Assembly (NCBI GenBank): GCA_024234575.1
Contig: JACKOB010000008.1
Span: forward strand, 1-64,000
Direction: 5' to 3'
Source: Hahellaceae bacterium
Lineage (GTDB): Bacteria; Pseudomonadota; Gammaproteobacteria; Pseudomonadales; Oleiphilaceae
DNA length: 64,000 nucleotides
This document shows, piece after piece, positions 8,845 through 18,400 of the stretch. Under the pieces are notes generated by a model. That model worked only from the letters and a program-made list of their open reading frames with translations, was not told the origin of the DNA and made no database searches. Position numbers and translations under genes: made by a program. Every line of letters begins with the position of its first letter. The stretch's first letter is position 1.

Positions 8845-9392
8845 CCGTATTAAGAATTTATGACCTAAATGATAAGTCTCAGCCTGAAAAAATAACGGAT
8901 GATAGTGCTGAGATCGCAACGATTCTAAATGAGAAAGGTGTTCGCTTCGAGCATTGGCCAACCCGCGCACTGGCCGCTGGCGCGACAGCTGAAGATGTTC
9001 TCGAGGCTTACGCTGATGAAATCAAAAGGTTGCAGGCAGAATGCGGTTTTAGCACGGCTGATGTTGTCAGTCTGACGCCATTGCATCCTGACAAAGCTGC
9101 AATGCGCCAAAAATTTTTGAGTGAGCACTGTCATGTAGAAGATGAAGTGCGCTTTTTTGTTGGCGGTCAGGGATTATTCTACCTGCATCTGCACGATAAA
9201 GTTTATGTGGTGTTGTGTCAGCAGAACGATTTAATCAGTGTTCCTGATGGCACGCCACATTGGTTTGATATGGGGCCAGAGCCCGACTTTACCTGTATTC
9301 GTCTGTTCTCCAATCCTGATGGTTGGGTTGCTGAATTTACCGGTAATAAAATAGCCGATGAGATGCCTCGTTATGAGCAGCTGGCCGTTTAA
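8841..9392 (+). CDS. mtnD: Acireductone dioxygenase
   Basis: Cupin-fold metalloenzyme of methionine salvage that oxidises acireductone. With Fe it gives formate and the methionine precursor keto acid; with Ni it gives an off-pathway product and CO. All four metal ligands of the Klebsiella enzyme are present at the same residue numbers: His96, His98 and Glu102 in EHCHVEDEVRFF, and His140 in PDGTPHWFD. The length of 183 residues is standard. It overlaps mtnB by four bases. Confidence 0.95.
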   Translation: MTVLRIYDLNDKSQPEKITDDSAEIATILNEKGVRFEHWPTRALAAGATAEDVLEAYADEIKRLQAECGFSTADVVSLTPLHPDKAAMRQKFLSEHCHVEDEVRFFVGGQGLFYLHLHDKVYVVLCQQNDLISVPDGTPHWFDMGPEPDFTCIRLFSNPDGWVAEFTGNKIADEMPRYEQLAV

Positions 9393-9437
9393 ACATAGGT
9401 CTACTGCCGTTTCAGCAAGCACCTGATGGAGAGTTAC

Positions 9438-10124
9438 GTGATTAAAGCTATTGTTACAGACATTGAAGGGACCACCAGCTCTATCAGCTTTGTACATGAG
9501 GTGCTGTTTCCTTATGCGGCGGCGCATCTCAGAGAGTTTGTTATTAAAAACTTTCAGCAGCCGGAAGTGTGTGCCCAGCTTGAAGAGGTTGCCCGCTTGT
9601 CCGGCTGTGATGCGGGTGATGTGGAAGCATTAATCTTGCAGTTACAAACCTGGATCGCAGAGGATAAAAAAATCACCCCGCTCAAAGCATTGCAGGGAAT
9701 GATTTGGAAAAGCGGATACGAGAATGGTGATTATGTTGGGCATATTTATGATGATGCTTATCAATCACTTACTGCCTGGCATCGTCAGGGGGTTCCCTTG
9801 TATGTCTATTCGTCTGGGTCGATTGCGGCGCAACGGCTTCTCTTTGGGCACACTGCGCATGGCGATTTAAACCCTCTTTTTACAGGCAACTTTGATACCT
9901 TGACTGGAGGTAAAAAAGAAGTGGCCAGCTACCTGAAAATCGCGGATGCTATCGGCCAAGATCCTGCCTCCGTTTTGTTTTTGTCGGATATTGTTGATGA
10001 GCTCGATGCCGCAAAAAGCGCCGGCATGAAAACCTGCTGGTTGTTGCGTGATGGCGCCGTTTCGGGTGCGGTTAAGCACCCTGTGGTCACGGCGTTTTCT
10101 CAGATAAATCTCGCTGCTTTCTAG
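9438..10124 (+). CDS. mtnC: Enolase-phosphatase E1
   Basis: Bifunctional HAD-superfamily enzyme of methionine salvage: it enolises the diketone phosphate and then removes the phosphate to give acireductone, the substrate of the preceding gene product. Motif I is DIEGTTSSISFVHE at the N-terminus, motif II VYSSGS, motif III GGKKEVASY, and motif IV FLSDIVDELDAA. The GTG at 9438 is chosen because GGAGAG lies 4 bases upstream and most orthologues begin with IKAIVTDIEG; an in-frame ATG at 9426 would add four residues. It completes the mtnB-mtnD-mtnC unit. Confidence 0.94.
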   Translation: MIKAIVTDIEGTTSSISFVHEVLFPYAAAHLREFVIKNFQQPEVCAQLEEVARLSGCDAGDVEALILQLQTWIAEDKKITPLKALQGMIWKSGYENGDYVGHIYDDAYQSLTAWHRQGVPLYVYSSGSIAAQRLLFGHTAHGDLNPLFTGNFDTLTGGKKEVASYLKIADAIGQDPASVLFLSDIVDELDAAKSAGMKTCWLLRDGAVSGAVKHPVVTAFSQINLAAF

Positions 10125-10218
10125 CCTGCCGCTTTTGCTTGCCTGGCACGCCATTCGAAACTACGCTTAACAGTGTGACTGAAATATCGTTAGTGGACTA
10201 TGTGCAAGGGCGAGCAAT

Positions 10219-10971
10219 TTGAAATCTCTGCTACTTTTTTTCTTTAGTGTCTTTGTGCCCTTGGCGACAGCTGAGCAAGTGGTGGTGGCTTACAACGACG
10301 ACTGGGCGCCTTATAGTGCGAAAGGTACGGGCAGCTCTGCCAAAGGAATTTTGGTTGATCTTTTGCAAGAGGCGTTAGGGAATCGTATGGGCATGGAGGT
10401 AAAGCACATCGCTTTGCCTTGGGGGCGAGTTCAGGAAGATGTTCGCAGTGGCGCATATGATGCATTTATCACCGTACCTACCGCTGAGCGGTTAACCTAT
10501 GTTAACAGTTCTCAACAAATCGCTTTTACCGTTGAAATGCGGGCTTTTGTTAATCGGCATTCCTCAAAGAAAGCGGAGATTGAATCGGTGACAGGCGTTG
10601 ATCAGTTTGCGCAGTTACGCGTCTGCGACATTTTTGCAAACGGCTGGGCCAAGCGACTTTACGAGCAGAAACAAATCAAGGTGCAGTATTTCAGGGATAG
10701 TGAAGTCTGCTTTAGGCAGATTGCTGCCGGGAGATACGATATTACTCTTGAGGCGGCAGAAGTTGGGAGGATGCTGCAAAGTAAAGATGAGTTTAAGGAT
10801 GAAATAACGATGCTGCCTGCTGTGATTGATCAGATGGACTTCACGTTTATGATTAACCAAAAGTCGAAGCATGTCGGTATTCTTGCCAGGTTTGACGAAG
10901 TGATAGTGCAAATGCAGCAAGAAGGGGTTGTACGGGAAATAGTCGCTCGGCATTTATCACCCTCGCCCTGA
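10219..10971 (+). CDS. Periplasmic solute-binding protein, family 3 (orphan)
   Basis: Exported protein of 250 residues. The signal peptide MKSLLLFFFSVFVPLATA is followed by EQVVVAYNDDWAPYS, the common start of SBP_bac_3 domains, then GILVDLLQEALG and PWGRVQEDVRSGAYDAF. Such proteins bind amino acids or small polar ligands, but no permease or ATPase gene is nearby, so it may act as an orphan receptor. The TTG start follows AGGGCGAG. It lies 94 bases past mtnC on the same strand; a link to methionine salvage is possible but unsupported. Confidence 0.8.
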   Translation: MKSLLLFFFSVFVPLATAEQVVVAYNDDWAPYSAKGTGSSAKGILVDLLQEALGNRMGMEVKHIALPWGRVQEDVRSGAYDAFITVPTAERLTYVNSSQQIAFTVEMRAFVNRHSSKKAEIESVTGVDQFAQLRVCDIFANGWAKRLYEQKQIKVQYFRDSEVCFRQIAAGRYDITLEAAEVGRMLQSKDEFKDEITMLPAVIDQMDFTFMINQKSKHVGILARFDEVIVQMQQEGVVREIVARHLSPSP

Positions 10972-11075
10972 TGCAAATACTGTTGCCTCTCGCAAATCCC
11001 GTTAGCCTACCTGTTTTTTATAGTTACCCCGGTTTTAATTTTCCAGCAGATATCATCTTCTACCTGCCTTCCGGA

Positions 11076-11140
11076 ATATCACATGTAATAGAAGGTTTGA
11101 TGTTACATGTGATATTTGTTGACACGCATTACATGTAATG
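11076..11140. promoter_or_regulatory. Three ACATGT-centred palindromic operators
   Basis: ATATCACATGTAA at 11076-11088 and TTACATGTGATAT at 11103-11115 are perfect inverses of each other, and CATTACATGTAATG at 11127-11140 is a perfect palindrome. Their centres are 24 and 26 bases apart. The third sits exactly between the -35 and -10 boxes, so a bound protein would block RNA polymerase. I do not match the motif to a known regulator. Confidence 0.8.
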
Positions 11141-11147
11141 GTTATAT
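11119..11147 (+). promoter_or_regulatory. Strong sigma70 promoter of the PspA/flotillin locus
   Basis: A consensus TTGACA at 11119-11124 is separated by exactly 17 bases from TTATAT at 11142-11147. The first base of the DUF2170 start codon is 11155, so transcription should start at or within a base of the ATG. That predicts a leaderless message. Confidence 0.8.
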
Positions 11148-11154
11148 TTTGTTT

Positions 11155-11796
11155 ATGGACAAAAAAACATCAGCACATTATCAAAGAGAGTTTCGTCGGC
11201 GTTTGCGTGAGCAGGGGTTGGTGAAAAAGGAAGTTTGGATTCGCCCCGAGAATGCGCGACTGCTGTCGCGCGCAGAAAAGCAATTGCGATTGCCAGGGGG
11301 CGGCAGTAAAGAGGTCATGGGAGGTGTTATGGTGAGTGAAGCAAGCGCAAAAAATGTGAGTGGTAATGCATCCGAGTGGACAACACGCACACTTTATAAA
11401 GCATTAAAGGCCGAAAGCTATTTTATTAATGGTACGGCAGCAATTGAATTGATTGAGGGGGCAGAGCCTTCTTTGCACATCGTAATGCGTGAGTTTGGAG
11501 ATTTACCTGTGTTCGCCACCGTTGCTGGTGAGCAGATTATCGTTGAGTCGGTATTATGGCCACAGGCAGAGGTAAATGATGTTGCCGGCTTTAATGAAGC
11601 GGTGTTAAGAACCCATAAATATTTTCCACTTTCAACGATCAGTCTGGACAGGATGGAAGATGGCAGTGACTACTACCATATGTTTGGTGCATTAAGTGCG
11701 GCTTCATCTATCGCCGATGTTGTTTTAGAGGTTGAAGTATTGGCAACGAACGTTATTCAGGCAACTGAAGCCTATGGCGAGTTCCTGAAGTCCTGA
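11155..11796 (+). CDS. DUF2170 (YjfI-like) protein, first gene of the PspA/flotillin locus
   Basis: Cytoplasmic protein of 213 residues resembling E. coli YjfI (DUF2170), whose gene also sits just upstream of a PspA-family gene. Residues 1-45 are basic and read like a short DNA-binding segment (YQREFRRRLREQGL, then the possible beta strand KKEVWIRPE and a helix), similar to ribbon-helix-helix/MazE-type N-termini. The DUF2170 part covers residues 70-210 (VFATVAGEQIIVESVLWP, FNEAVLRTHKYFPL). The ATG at 11155 is chosen because the promoter's -10 box ends 7 bases upstream; the longer frame from 11116 would start within the promoter. There is no Shine-Dalgarno. Function is unknown; self-regulation through the three operators is inferred. 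Confidence 0.8.
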   Translation: MDKKTSAHYQREFRRRLREQGLVKKEVWIRPENARLLSRAEKQLRLPGGGSKEVMGGVMVSEASAKNVSGNASEWTTRTLYKALKAESYFINGTAAIELIEGAEPSLHIVMREFGDLPVFATVAGEQIIVESVLWPQAEVNDVAGFNEAVLRTHKYFPLSTISLDRMEDGSDYYHMFGALSAASSIADVVLEVEVLATNVIQATEAYGEFLKS

Positions 11797-11833
11797 TAAG
11801 TGTGATTCATGCGCAGCGCGCGGGAGTATTAAA

Positions 11834-12520
11834 ATGAGTATTCTGGAAAAAATGATGACCGCTCTGAAGGGCGGGGCAAATGAGGCGGGTGAGGCTATTA
11901 TAGACAGTCAGGCATTGCGCATTCTGGATCAGGAAGTGAGAGAAGCGTCTGAAGAGCTGAAGCTCTCGAAGCAAAGTCTGGTGTCGATTATTGCTCATCA
12001 AAAAGTGGCAGAAGAGAAGGCAGCAAAATTCGCGAAAGATATCGCAGAGTACGAAGGCTATGCGATGAAAGCGCTGGATAAAGGTGACGAGGTGCTGGCT
12101 AGAGATGTGGCCGAGAAAATCGCCACACTCGAAACGCAAGCTGATGCGGAGCAGCATGCAGCGAAGGGGTTCGCCGTTAATGCCGAAAGGCTGAAAGATG
12201 CCATCAAGCTTGCGGAATCAAATATCAAGCGTCTGAAGCAGCAGGTAGATACGGTGAAAGCCACCGAAAGCGTGCAAAAAGCACAAAAAACTGTCGCGGC
12301 ACGGCATTCCGGGTCTAACTCTCGTTTACGTACCGCGATGGATTCCCTTGAGCGAATAAAAGAAAAGCAGGCAATGACGGAAGCCACGTTAAATGCGGCG
12401 ACAGAGCTGGCTGAGGAAACCAATGATGTGTCTTTGCAAGAACGGTTAGAAAAAGCCGGTATTGCACAGGGCGCGGCGCGGGCTGAAGATATCCTGGCAC
12501 GACTAAAAAATAAGAAATAA
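11834..12520 (+). CDS. PspA/IM30-family membrane-remodelling protein (YjfJ-like)
   Basis: Peripheral membrane coiled-coil protein of 228 residues in the PspA/IM30/Vipp1 (ESCRT-III-like) family. It is almost wholly helical and charged: an N-terminal amphipathic helix (MSILEKMMTALKGG), then ALRILDQEVREASEEL, the position of the usual PspA motif, and long heptad-rich stretches to KAGIAQGAARAEDILARL. PspA proteins assemble into scaffolds on stressed inner membrane. The preceding DUF2170 gene matches the E. coli yjfI-yjfJ pairing. There is no pspF, pspB or pspC nearby and no sigma54 site, so regulation differs from classical phage-shock control. GGGAG precedes the ATG. Confidence 0.88.
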   Translation: MSILEKMMTALKGGANEAGEAIIDSQALRILDQEVREASEELKLSKQSLVSIIAHQKVAEEKAAKFAKDIAEYEGYAMKALDKGDEVLARDVAEKIATLETQADAEQHAAKGFAVNAERLKDAIKLAESNIKRLKQQVDTVKATESVQKAQKTVAARHSGSNSRLRTAMDSLERIKEKQAMTEATLNAATELAEETNDVSLQERLEKAGIAQGAARAEDILARLKNKK

Positions 12521-12544
12521 ACCAGATTCCTCGGGAGGTGAGGC

Positions 12545-13231
12545 ATGTTTGCGATATTGCTGAGTGACAAAATGGACCCGTTTTATCAGAACATTGCGTC
12601 CTTCCCGACGGCCTTCTTTACTTTTTTTCTGGTAATTTGCCTTCTGTACTGGCTTGTTGCAGTGCTCGGCTTTGTCGATCTCGATGTGCTCGATTTTGAT
12701 ATTCCAGATGCCGATGGCGAACTGGGTGTAAATAAAACAGATTTAACGGCACCAGACGTGCTGGCAGGGCTCATGCTAAAAATGGGTTTGCACGGTGTGC
12801 CGGTGACGATTATCGTTTCATTTATAGCGCTTTTTGGCTGGCTGATTTGTTATTTTGTCGTACATTTTCTCTTTGGCTATCTGCCACAAGGATTGGTGCG
12901 CTATATCGCTGGTGTGCCAGTACTTTTGGGGGCGCTTTATCCTGCCGTACTGATTACCGCACAAATTATCAAACCATTGCGGCCACTCTTTAAAAACGCC
13001 ACCCAAAATACGGTAAAACTGGTGCTTGGCCAAACCGCTATCGTCAGAACATCGGTTGTTAACCGGTCGTTTGGTGAGGTGTTTCTCGCTGATGGCGGTG
13101 CTGGCCTTATCTTCAAAGCCCGTGCAACGGGAGACGAAGAGTTTAAAAAAGGCGATAGGGTGGTTTTGCTCGAGTATCTCGACAAAGAAAACGTCTATCG
13201 TGTTATTTCAGAGAAAGAATTCTTGAACTAA
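12545..13231 (+). CDS. OB-fold inner-membrane protein (YqiJ-like), flotillin partner
   Basis: Membrane protein of 228 residues. Three hydrophobic segments are visible: about residues 18-42 (AFFTFFLVICLLYWLVAVLG), 82-110 and 117-140. The C-terminal 75 residues form a beta-rich NfeD/OB-like domain (LGQTAIVRTSVVNRSFGEVF, KGDRVVLLEYLDKENVYRV). This layout fits YqiJ, whose gene in E. coli lies beside the flotillin gene yqiK, as here. NfeD/OB-fold partners are thought to stabilise flotillin assemblies. A very strong ribosome-binding site (GGGAGGTGAGGC) precedes the ATG. Confidence 0.82.
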   Translation: MFAILLSDKMDPFYQNIASFPTAFFTFFLVICLLYWLVAVLGFVDLDVLDFDIPDADGELGVNKTDLTAPDVLAGLMLKMGLHGVPVTIIVSFIALFGWLICYFVVHFLFGYLPQGLVRYIAGVPVLLGALYPAVLITAQIIKPLRPLFKNATQNTVKLVLGQTAIVRTSVVNRSFGEVFLADGGAGLIFKARATGDEEFKKGDRVVLLEYLDKENVYRVISEKEFLN

Positions 13232-13356
13232 ACTTGAGTGTTTATTTAGACGTATCTAACAACAATGCCCTCGAAGGCAATGAATCTGGGGTTCCCAAGG
13301 GAATTTTATATTTCAACTTATGCATTTGTAAGTACTGAGTACATGGAGTAAGAGTT

Positions 13357-15312
13357 ATGGCCGATTTATCTGTTTTGATGCCAATAGCAACAGGCATTGG
13401 TATTTTCTTTCTGGTGATTGTTGGGTTGGCGGCGCTGTTCAAGGCCTTTTACGTCAAAGTGGCCCAAGGTACGGCGTTAATTGTTAACGATATGAGTTCA
13501 ACGCCGAAAGTACATTTTACCGGGGCGTTGGTTTACCCCATCATCTACAAAAAAGAGATGATGAAAATCTCCTTGATCACGCTGGAAGTTGATCGCCGGG
13601 GTAAAGACGGTTTGATCTGTCTGGATAATATGCGTGCCGATATCACCGTGGCATTCTATTTGCGGGTCAACGAGACAGCAGAAGACGTGTTACGGGTGGC
13701 CAAGTCAATCGGTGCAGACAGGGCATCAGATAAAGATGCCGTCTATGATTTGTTTGCCGCTAAGTTCTCTGAAGCCTTGAAAACCGTTGGCAAGCAAATA
13801 GAGTTTGTGCAGTTGTTTGAAAACCGGCTGCAATTTCGAGAAAAAATAGTACAGGTCATTGGTGATGACTTGAACGGCTATGTGCTTGAAGATGTCGCCA
13901 TTGACTACCTTGAGCAAACACCCAAGAGCGCGCTTGACCCTAATAATATTCTCGATGCTGAGGGTATTAAAAAGATTACCGAATTAACAGCGACACAAAA
14001 CGTTATTACCAATGACTTGTCACAAAATGAAGCGTTGGCGATAAAGAAAAAGAACGTCGAAACCCGTGAGGCGATGTTAGAGCTGGAGCGTCAGCAAGCC
14101 GATGCCGAAGCACGACAAGAGCGCGAAGTGGCGACGATTCAGGCGCGAGAGCATGCAGAAACCCTGAAGGTGCAGGAAGAAGAGCGGCGCAAAGCTGAAG
14201 TCACACGCATTCAAGTCTTGCAGGATTTAGCGGTACAGACCGAGAACCAAAAACGTGAAGTAGAAGTTGCCGAGCAAAACCGGCAGCGAGCGGTCGTGAT
14301 AGAAGTTGAAAAAGTTACCAGAGCACGGGATTTAGAGATTGTTGCTCGCGAACGAGAAGTCGAACTGCAGAAAATCGAAGCAGAAAAGGCTGTTGAAATT
14401 GAGAAAAAAGAAATTGCCAATGTTATCCGAGAGCGTGTCGCGGTAGATAAAACCGTAGCGATTGAAGAAGAGCGCATTAAAGAAGTGCGAGAAGTCTCAG
14501 AAGCCGATCGTGCCAAGCAAGTGCAGGTATTGGCAGCAGAAGCCCAGGCAGACGAAGCAAAAGTTAAACAAGTGAAAGCCGCTGAAGCAGATGAGCAATC
14601 TGCCAAGTTCAAGGCTATTGAAATCACAACAATGGCCCAGGCGAACCTTGAAGCCGCGGCAAAAGAAGCGGATGCGAAGAAAAAGCTGGCTGAAGGTATC
14701 CAGGCAGAGGAAGCTGCCAGTGGTTTAGCTGAAGCGAAAGTGCAGGAGGCTAAGGCTGATGCATTGCAGAAAGAAGGTTTGGCTGAAGCTGCCGTTGTGG
14801 CCGCCAAAGGTGAGGCAGAAGGGCGGGCCATTCGGGATAGAGGTTTGGCAGATGCTGAAGTGGTTGCCGCAAAAGGCAGTGCCGAAGCGCGCGCCAAAAA
14901 AGAAGTGGGAATGGCTGGAGCAGACGTTACCCGCGAGCAGTTCAAAGCAGAAGCAGATGGCTTGGTCGAGAAGTTTGAAGCGATGGGCGGCATGAGCGAT
15001 AAAGCACGTGACCATGAAGAGTTCCGTATGAGCCTGGAAACCGCCTTTAAAGAAGCGATGGCCTCCATTGACGCAGGCAAGCAGATTGCGAAAGAAAACG
15101 CCGAGGTATTGTCGACAGCGTTGCAAAAAGCCCATATCGACATTGTGGGTGGCGAAGCGCACTTCTTTGATACGTTTGCCAAGTCCTTGTCACTAGGGAA
15201 GGCAGTTGATGGCCTGGCCAACAAGAGCAGTACAGTGAGTGCTCTGTTAGCGAAAGTGATGGAAAGCCAGGGGAAGGGGGCGACGGCCAAACAGGAGGTT
15301 GATGCTGAGTAA
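13357..15312 (+). CDS. Flotillin-family (SPFH/band 7) membrane scaffold, YqiK-like
   Basis: Inner-membrane scaffold of 651 residues. One N-terminal membrane segment (about residues 5-30) is followed by an SPFH domain to about residue 205 (VAQGTALIVNDMSS, ADITVAFYLRVNETAEDVLR). A very long Glu/Ala/Lys-rich coiled coil runs from about residue 220 to 560, with repeated EAxAKxE patterns including GLAEAxVVAAKGxAExRA. The C-terminal domain ends near SKSLSLGKAVDGL. Length and layout match E. coli YqiK. Flotillins cluster membrane proteins and affect fluidity. A good GGAGTAAGAG site precedes the ATG. The 125-base gap before it has a small TGCC/GGCA hairpin but no clear promoter. Confidence 0.92.
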   Translation: MADLSVLMPIATGIGIFFLVIVGLAALFKAFYVKVAQGTALIVNDMSSTPKVHFTGALVYPIIYKKEMMKISLITLEVDRRGKDGLICLDNMRADITVAFYLRVNETAEDVLRVAKSIGADRASDKDAVYDLFAAKFSEALKTVGKQIEFVQLFENRLQFREKIVQVIGDDLNGYVLEDVAIDYLEQTPKSALDPNNILDAEGIKKITELTATQNVITNDLSQNEALAIKKKNVETREAMLELERQQADAEARQEREVATIQAREHAETLKVQEEERRKAEVTRIQVLQDLAVQTENQKREVEVAEQNRQRAVVIEVEKVTRARDLEIVAREREVELQKIEAEKAVEIEKKEIANVIRERVAVDKTVAIEEERIKEVREVSEADRAKQVQVLAAEAQADEAKVKQVKAAEADEQSAKFKAIEITTMAQANLEAAAKEADAKKKLAEGIQAEEAASGLAEAKVQEAKADALQKEGLAEAAVVAAKGEAEGRAIRDRGLADAEVVAAKGSAEARAKKEVGMAGADVTREQFKAEADGLVEKFEAMGGMSDKARDHEEFRMSLETAFKEAMASIDAGKQIAKENAEVLSTALQKAHIDIVGGEAHFFDTFAKSLSLGKAVDGLANKSSTVSALLAKVMESQGKGATAKQEVDAE

Positions 15313-15442
15313 GCAGGTTTACGCAGCAGCTATTCACAAGGTTTGGTTAAGTGTCACGCGGCCTGGCTAGGCTGCTGTGTTCAGAGTGTAGCGACTGGTC
15401 GGGCGGTGAGAGCCGTCTGACTGGAAGAAAAAGGATCGTCAA

Positions 15443-18400
15443 ATGGCAAAGAAGGATGAGTCAGCAACTGTGGCAAAGGTGTCAGGCGATGCGCAAGGAA
15501 GTGGCGTACTCGAAAAGGCCGTCGCCGCCGGTGGCGCCTATGAGGTAATCCGCCGCCGCTTAACGGATCAGGGCAAGACGCTAAACAAGTTAACACGTGA
15601 CCTGAATGAAGCGCGTCTGGCAGAGTTTGGCAGCTCTGAGATGAAAGTGGCTTCAAGCGTGCGCGTGCGTACAGAAAATAACTGTATTGCACGTGATATG
15701 GTGCAGGTGGGTGATTATCTGCTGTTCGGTTACAACGTCTTTATCGGCCTGAAGAAAGAAACTGTCGTCGATGATGTGTTTTCGTTATTTCAAGTGAAAG
15801 ACGGAGATGCCTCTGAGGAGCTGGAGCCGGTTCCGTTAGCGGGCAGTTTTCTGTCTGCCCCATCCTTTGTCAGTGATTTTCTCGAGCTGTATCGCTATTA
15901 CAAACACACTAAATTAGTCGAGCTGACAGTAAACCATGGGAAATTACTTGCCGGATTTCAGATTGGAGAGCGCTTAGAAGATATTCGCGTTTTTCGCTGG
16001 TCGGTGTCGGCTGATGGCAAGGATATCAAGTACATTGATAATCGCGGCGAGCGCGATATCCAGCTTCCTCCTGCTTATGATTTTGAATGGATTGAAACGA
16101 CCCGCGAAAACACGGTGCATGGTAAACATCCGCATGTCAGTATTCTGGATAAGGTGTTTGTCGAGACAGTGGGTGGCGACCTGACGGTTAAGGTTGAGAA
16201 CAACACCAAAGATGGTCTCGGTATTTATCGAGAGCCAGTTGATGATGCTACCCAGTCATTGGACGATGCCAGGATTTTATACGCCGAATTGGGAGGGTTG
16301 ATCTTATTAAAGGTTTTGCCCTACAAAGAAAATGTCTGGCGCTATCTCATTTTTAATACGATGACCGAGGCCGTGCTGCGTGTGGATGCTATTGGTCAAT
16401 CCTGCGTGCAGCTTCCTGAGGATCACGGCATTATTTTCCCTGGTGGCTATTACCTGCAGACGGGAGAGTTTAAAGCGTTTGATCAGGGCATTGTAAGCAA
16501 AGAGAGCCAGGGGCTGAAGTTTAAAAAAATGATCCGTTCGCCAAATGGCGAGGATGTCATGTACGCGTTTTATGAGCCACAGGATGGCGTTGTCGGTCTG
16601 TTTGCGTATAACCTGATCAGCAAGACTTTGCAGAACCCGCTTTACTGTCATGGTTACGCTCTTTCAGAGGCTGGAACGCTGGTAGTGTTTTCTGCAGAAA
16701 CCGAACCTACGCGGGTTCACCCTATGCAGATCTGGCATACACCTTTTGTCAGTCAGGAATTTGCCAGTAAATCAGACGTTAGTCAGACCTTTTTCGGGCG
16801 CATTGGTAATGCCGCTTTAGTGCGCGGTGTGTCGGATCTTTTCAGCATCTGCCGTTTGATTGATGAACAGTCTGCCTCAGCGAGACTATATGAAGAGTTA
16901 AGTAAATCGACCCTTAAAATATTTGATAGCCATTACTGGGTGTCAGACTACGTGCCCAGTGACACGGCCAGTGAGCGAATCGCTGATGTGTTGAAAACCG
17001 TATCACAGACTGCTGAGCTGGTGATTGACGAGTTTGAGAAAGTGCAAAGCATCCAGCGTCAATCGCAGAAGGCGATGGCGGATGCCGAAGCGACACAGTC
17101 TGGTATTTTGCAGTCACTTCGTCCTGAGAGCTGGGACACGGCCGAGCAGTATGTTGAAGCGCTGAATAAAATACGGCATCAGCAAGGGCATCTGACCACT
17201 ATAAAAGAGTACCGCTACATTGATGTCGCGCGCCTTGAGCAATTAGATGCTGTACTGGTCGAAGCGAAAGAAAAGTTAAGTGCGCAAACAGTAGCGTTTC
17301 TCGCGGATGAAAAATCACTGCAGCCTTATCTGGTTAAAATTGATGCATTAAATGCCCAGGTGGCATCCGCAGAGACTATAGCTTCGTTAACCCCCATTAT
17401 AGAAGTGATTGAACAAACCGCAGAAGGTTTGGATTTGTTGTCAGAGTTGATGGCGACGCTAAAAGTGCAGGATACCACCGTCAGAACGCGCATCATTGAT
17501 GCCATCTCTGAAGTCTATTCGAAATTAAATCAAAGTAAGGCGACGGCGCGGCATAAGCAAAAAAATGTTGGTTCTGAAGAAGCCATTGCCCAGTTTGGCG
17601 CCCAGTTTAAGTTGTTCTCTCAAAGCATTACAAATGCGCTGGGGATGGCTACCACTCCAGCCCGTTGTGATGAGCAGTTATCCCGCTTGCTGGTGCAGCT
17701 GGAAGAGCTGGAAAGCCAATTTAGCGAATATGAGCAGTTTCTCGCAGATATCATGGCTAAGCGGGAAGAAATCTATGAGTCATTCGAGTCACACAAACAA
17801 AAGCTCCTGGATGAACGACAGCGCAAAGCGCAATCTGTTAATGATGCCGCCGATAGAATTTTAAAAAGTATTGAACGACGTTCGATAAAGTTTACTGAGG
17901 CCGACGAACTCAATACTTATTTTGCCTCCGATGCGCTGGTGCTTAAAGTTCGCGAGATGATTGAGCGGCTGCGGGAGTTAGAAAGCAGTGTAAAGGCTGA
18001 CGATGTTGCTAGCCGCTTTAAGTCAATTAAAGAGCAGGCAATTCGATCACTGCGTGATAAATCTGATATTTACGAAGCTGGTGGCAACGTCATTAAATTG
18101 GGGCCGAAGCACAAGTTTAGTGTTAACACCCAAGAGCTCGACCTGACGATTTTGCCTCGGGGCGATAATCTGTTTATTCACCTCACCGGTACGGATTTTT
18201 TCGAAGAACTTCGCAGGCCAGAGCTATTAGCGCTAAGACCCTATTGGGACATGTCCCTTGAGTCAGAATCGGATGCGGTCTACCGCGCCGAATATCTTGC
18301 TGCGCAAATGATCGCCGCAGCAGAGGCGGGTACAGATGGTCTAACACATGATGATCTAAATACCGCGTTGTTGAATGAGTCTGTGCTGCTGCAAAAAATA

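Noticed and set aside
12058..12570. 170-residue minus-strand open frame over the PspA-family gene
   Set aside because: Ser/Ala-rich antisense shadow of a charged coiled coil.
14211..15290. 359-residue minus-strand open frame inside the flotillin gene
   Set aside because: Ser/Ala-rich text is the mirror of the Glu/Ala/Lys repeats on the plus strand; there is no ribosome-binding site, and flotillin is certain.
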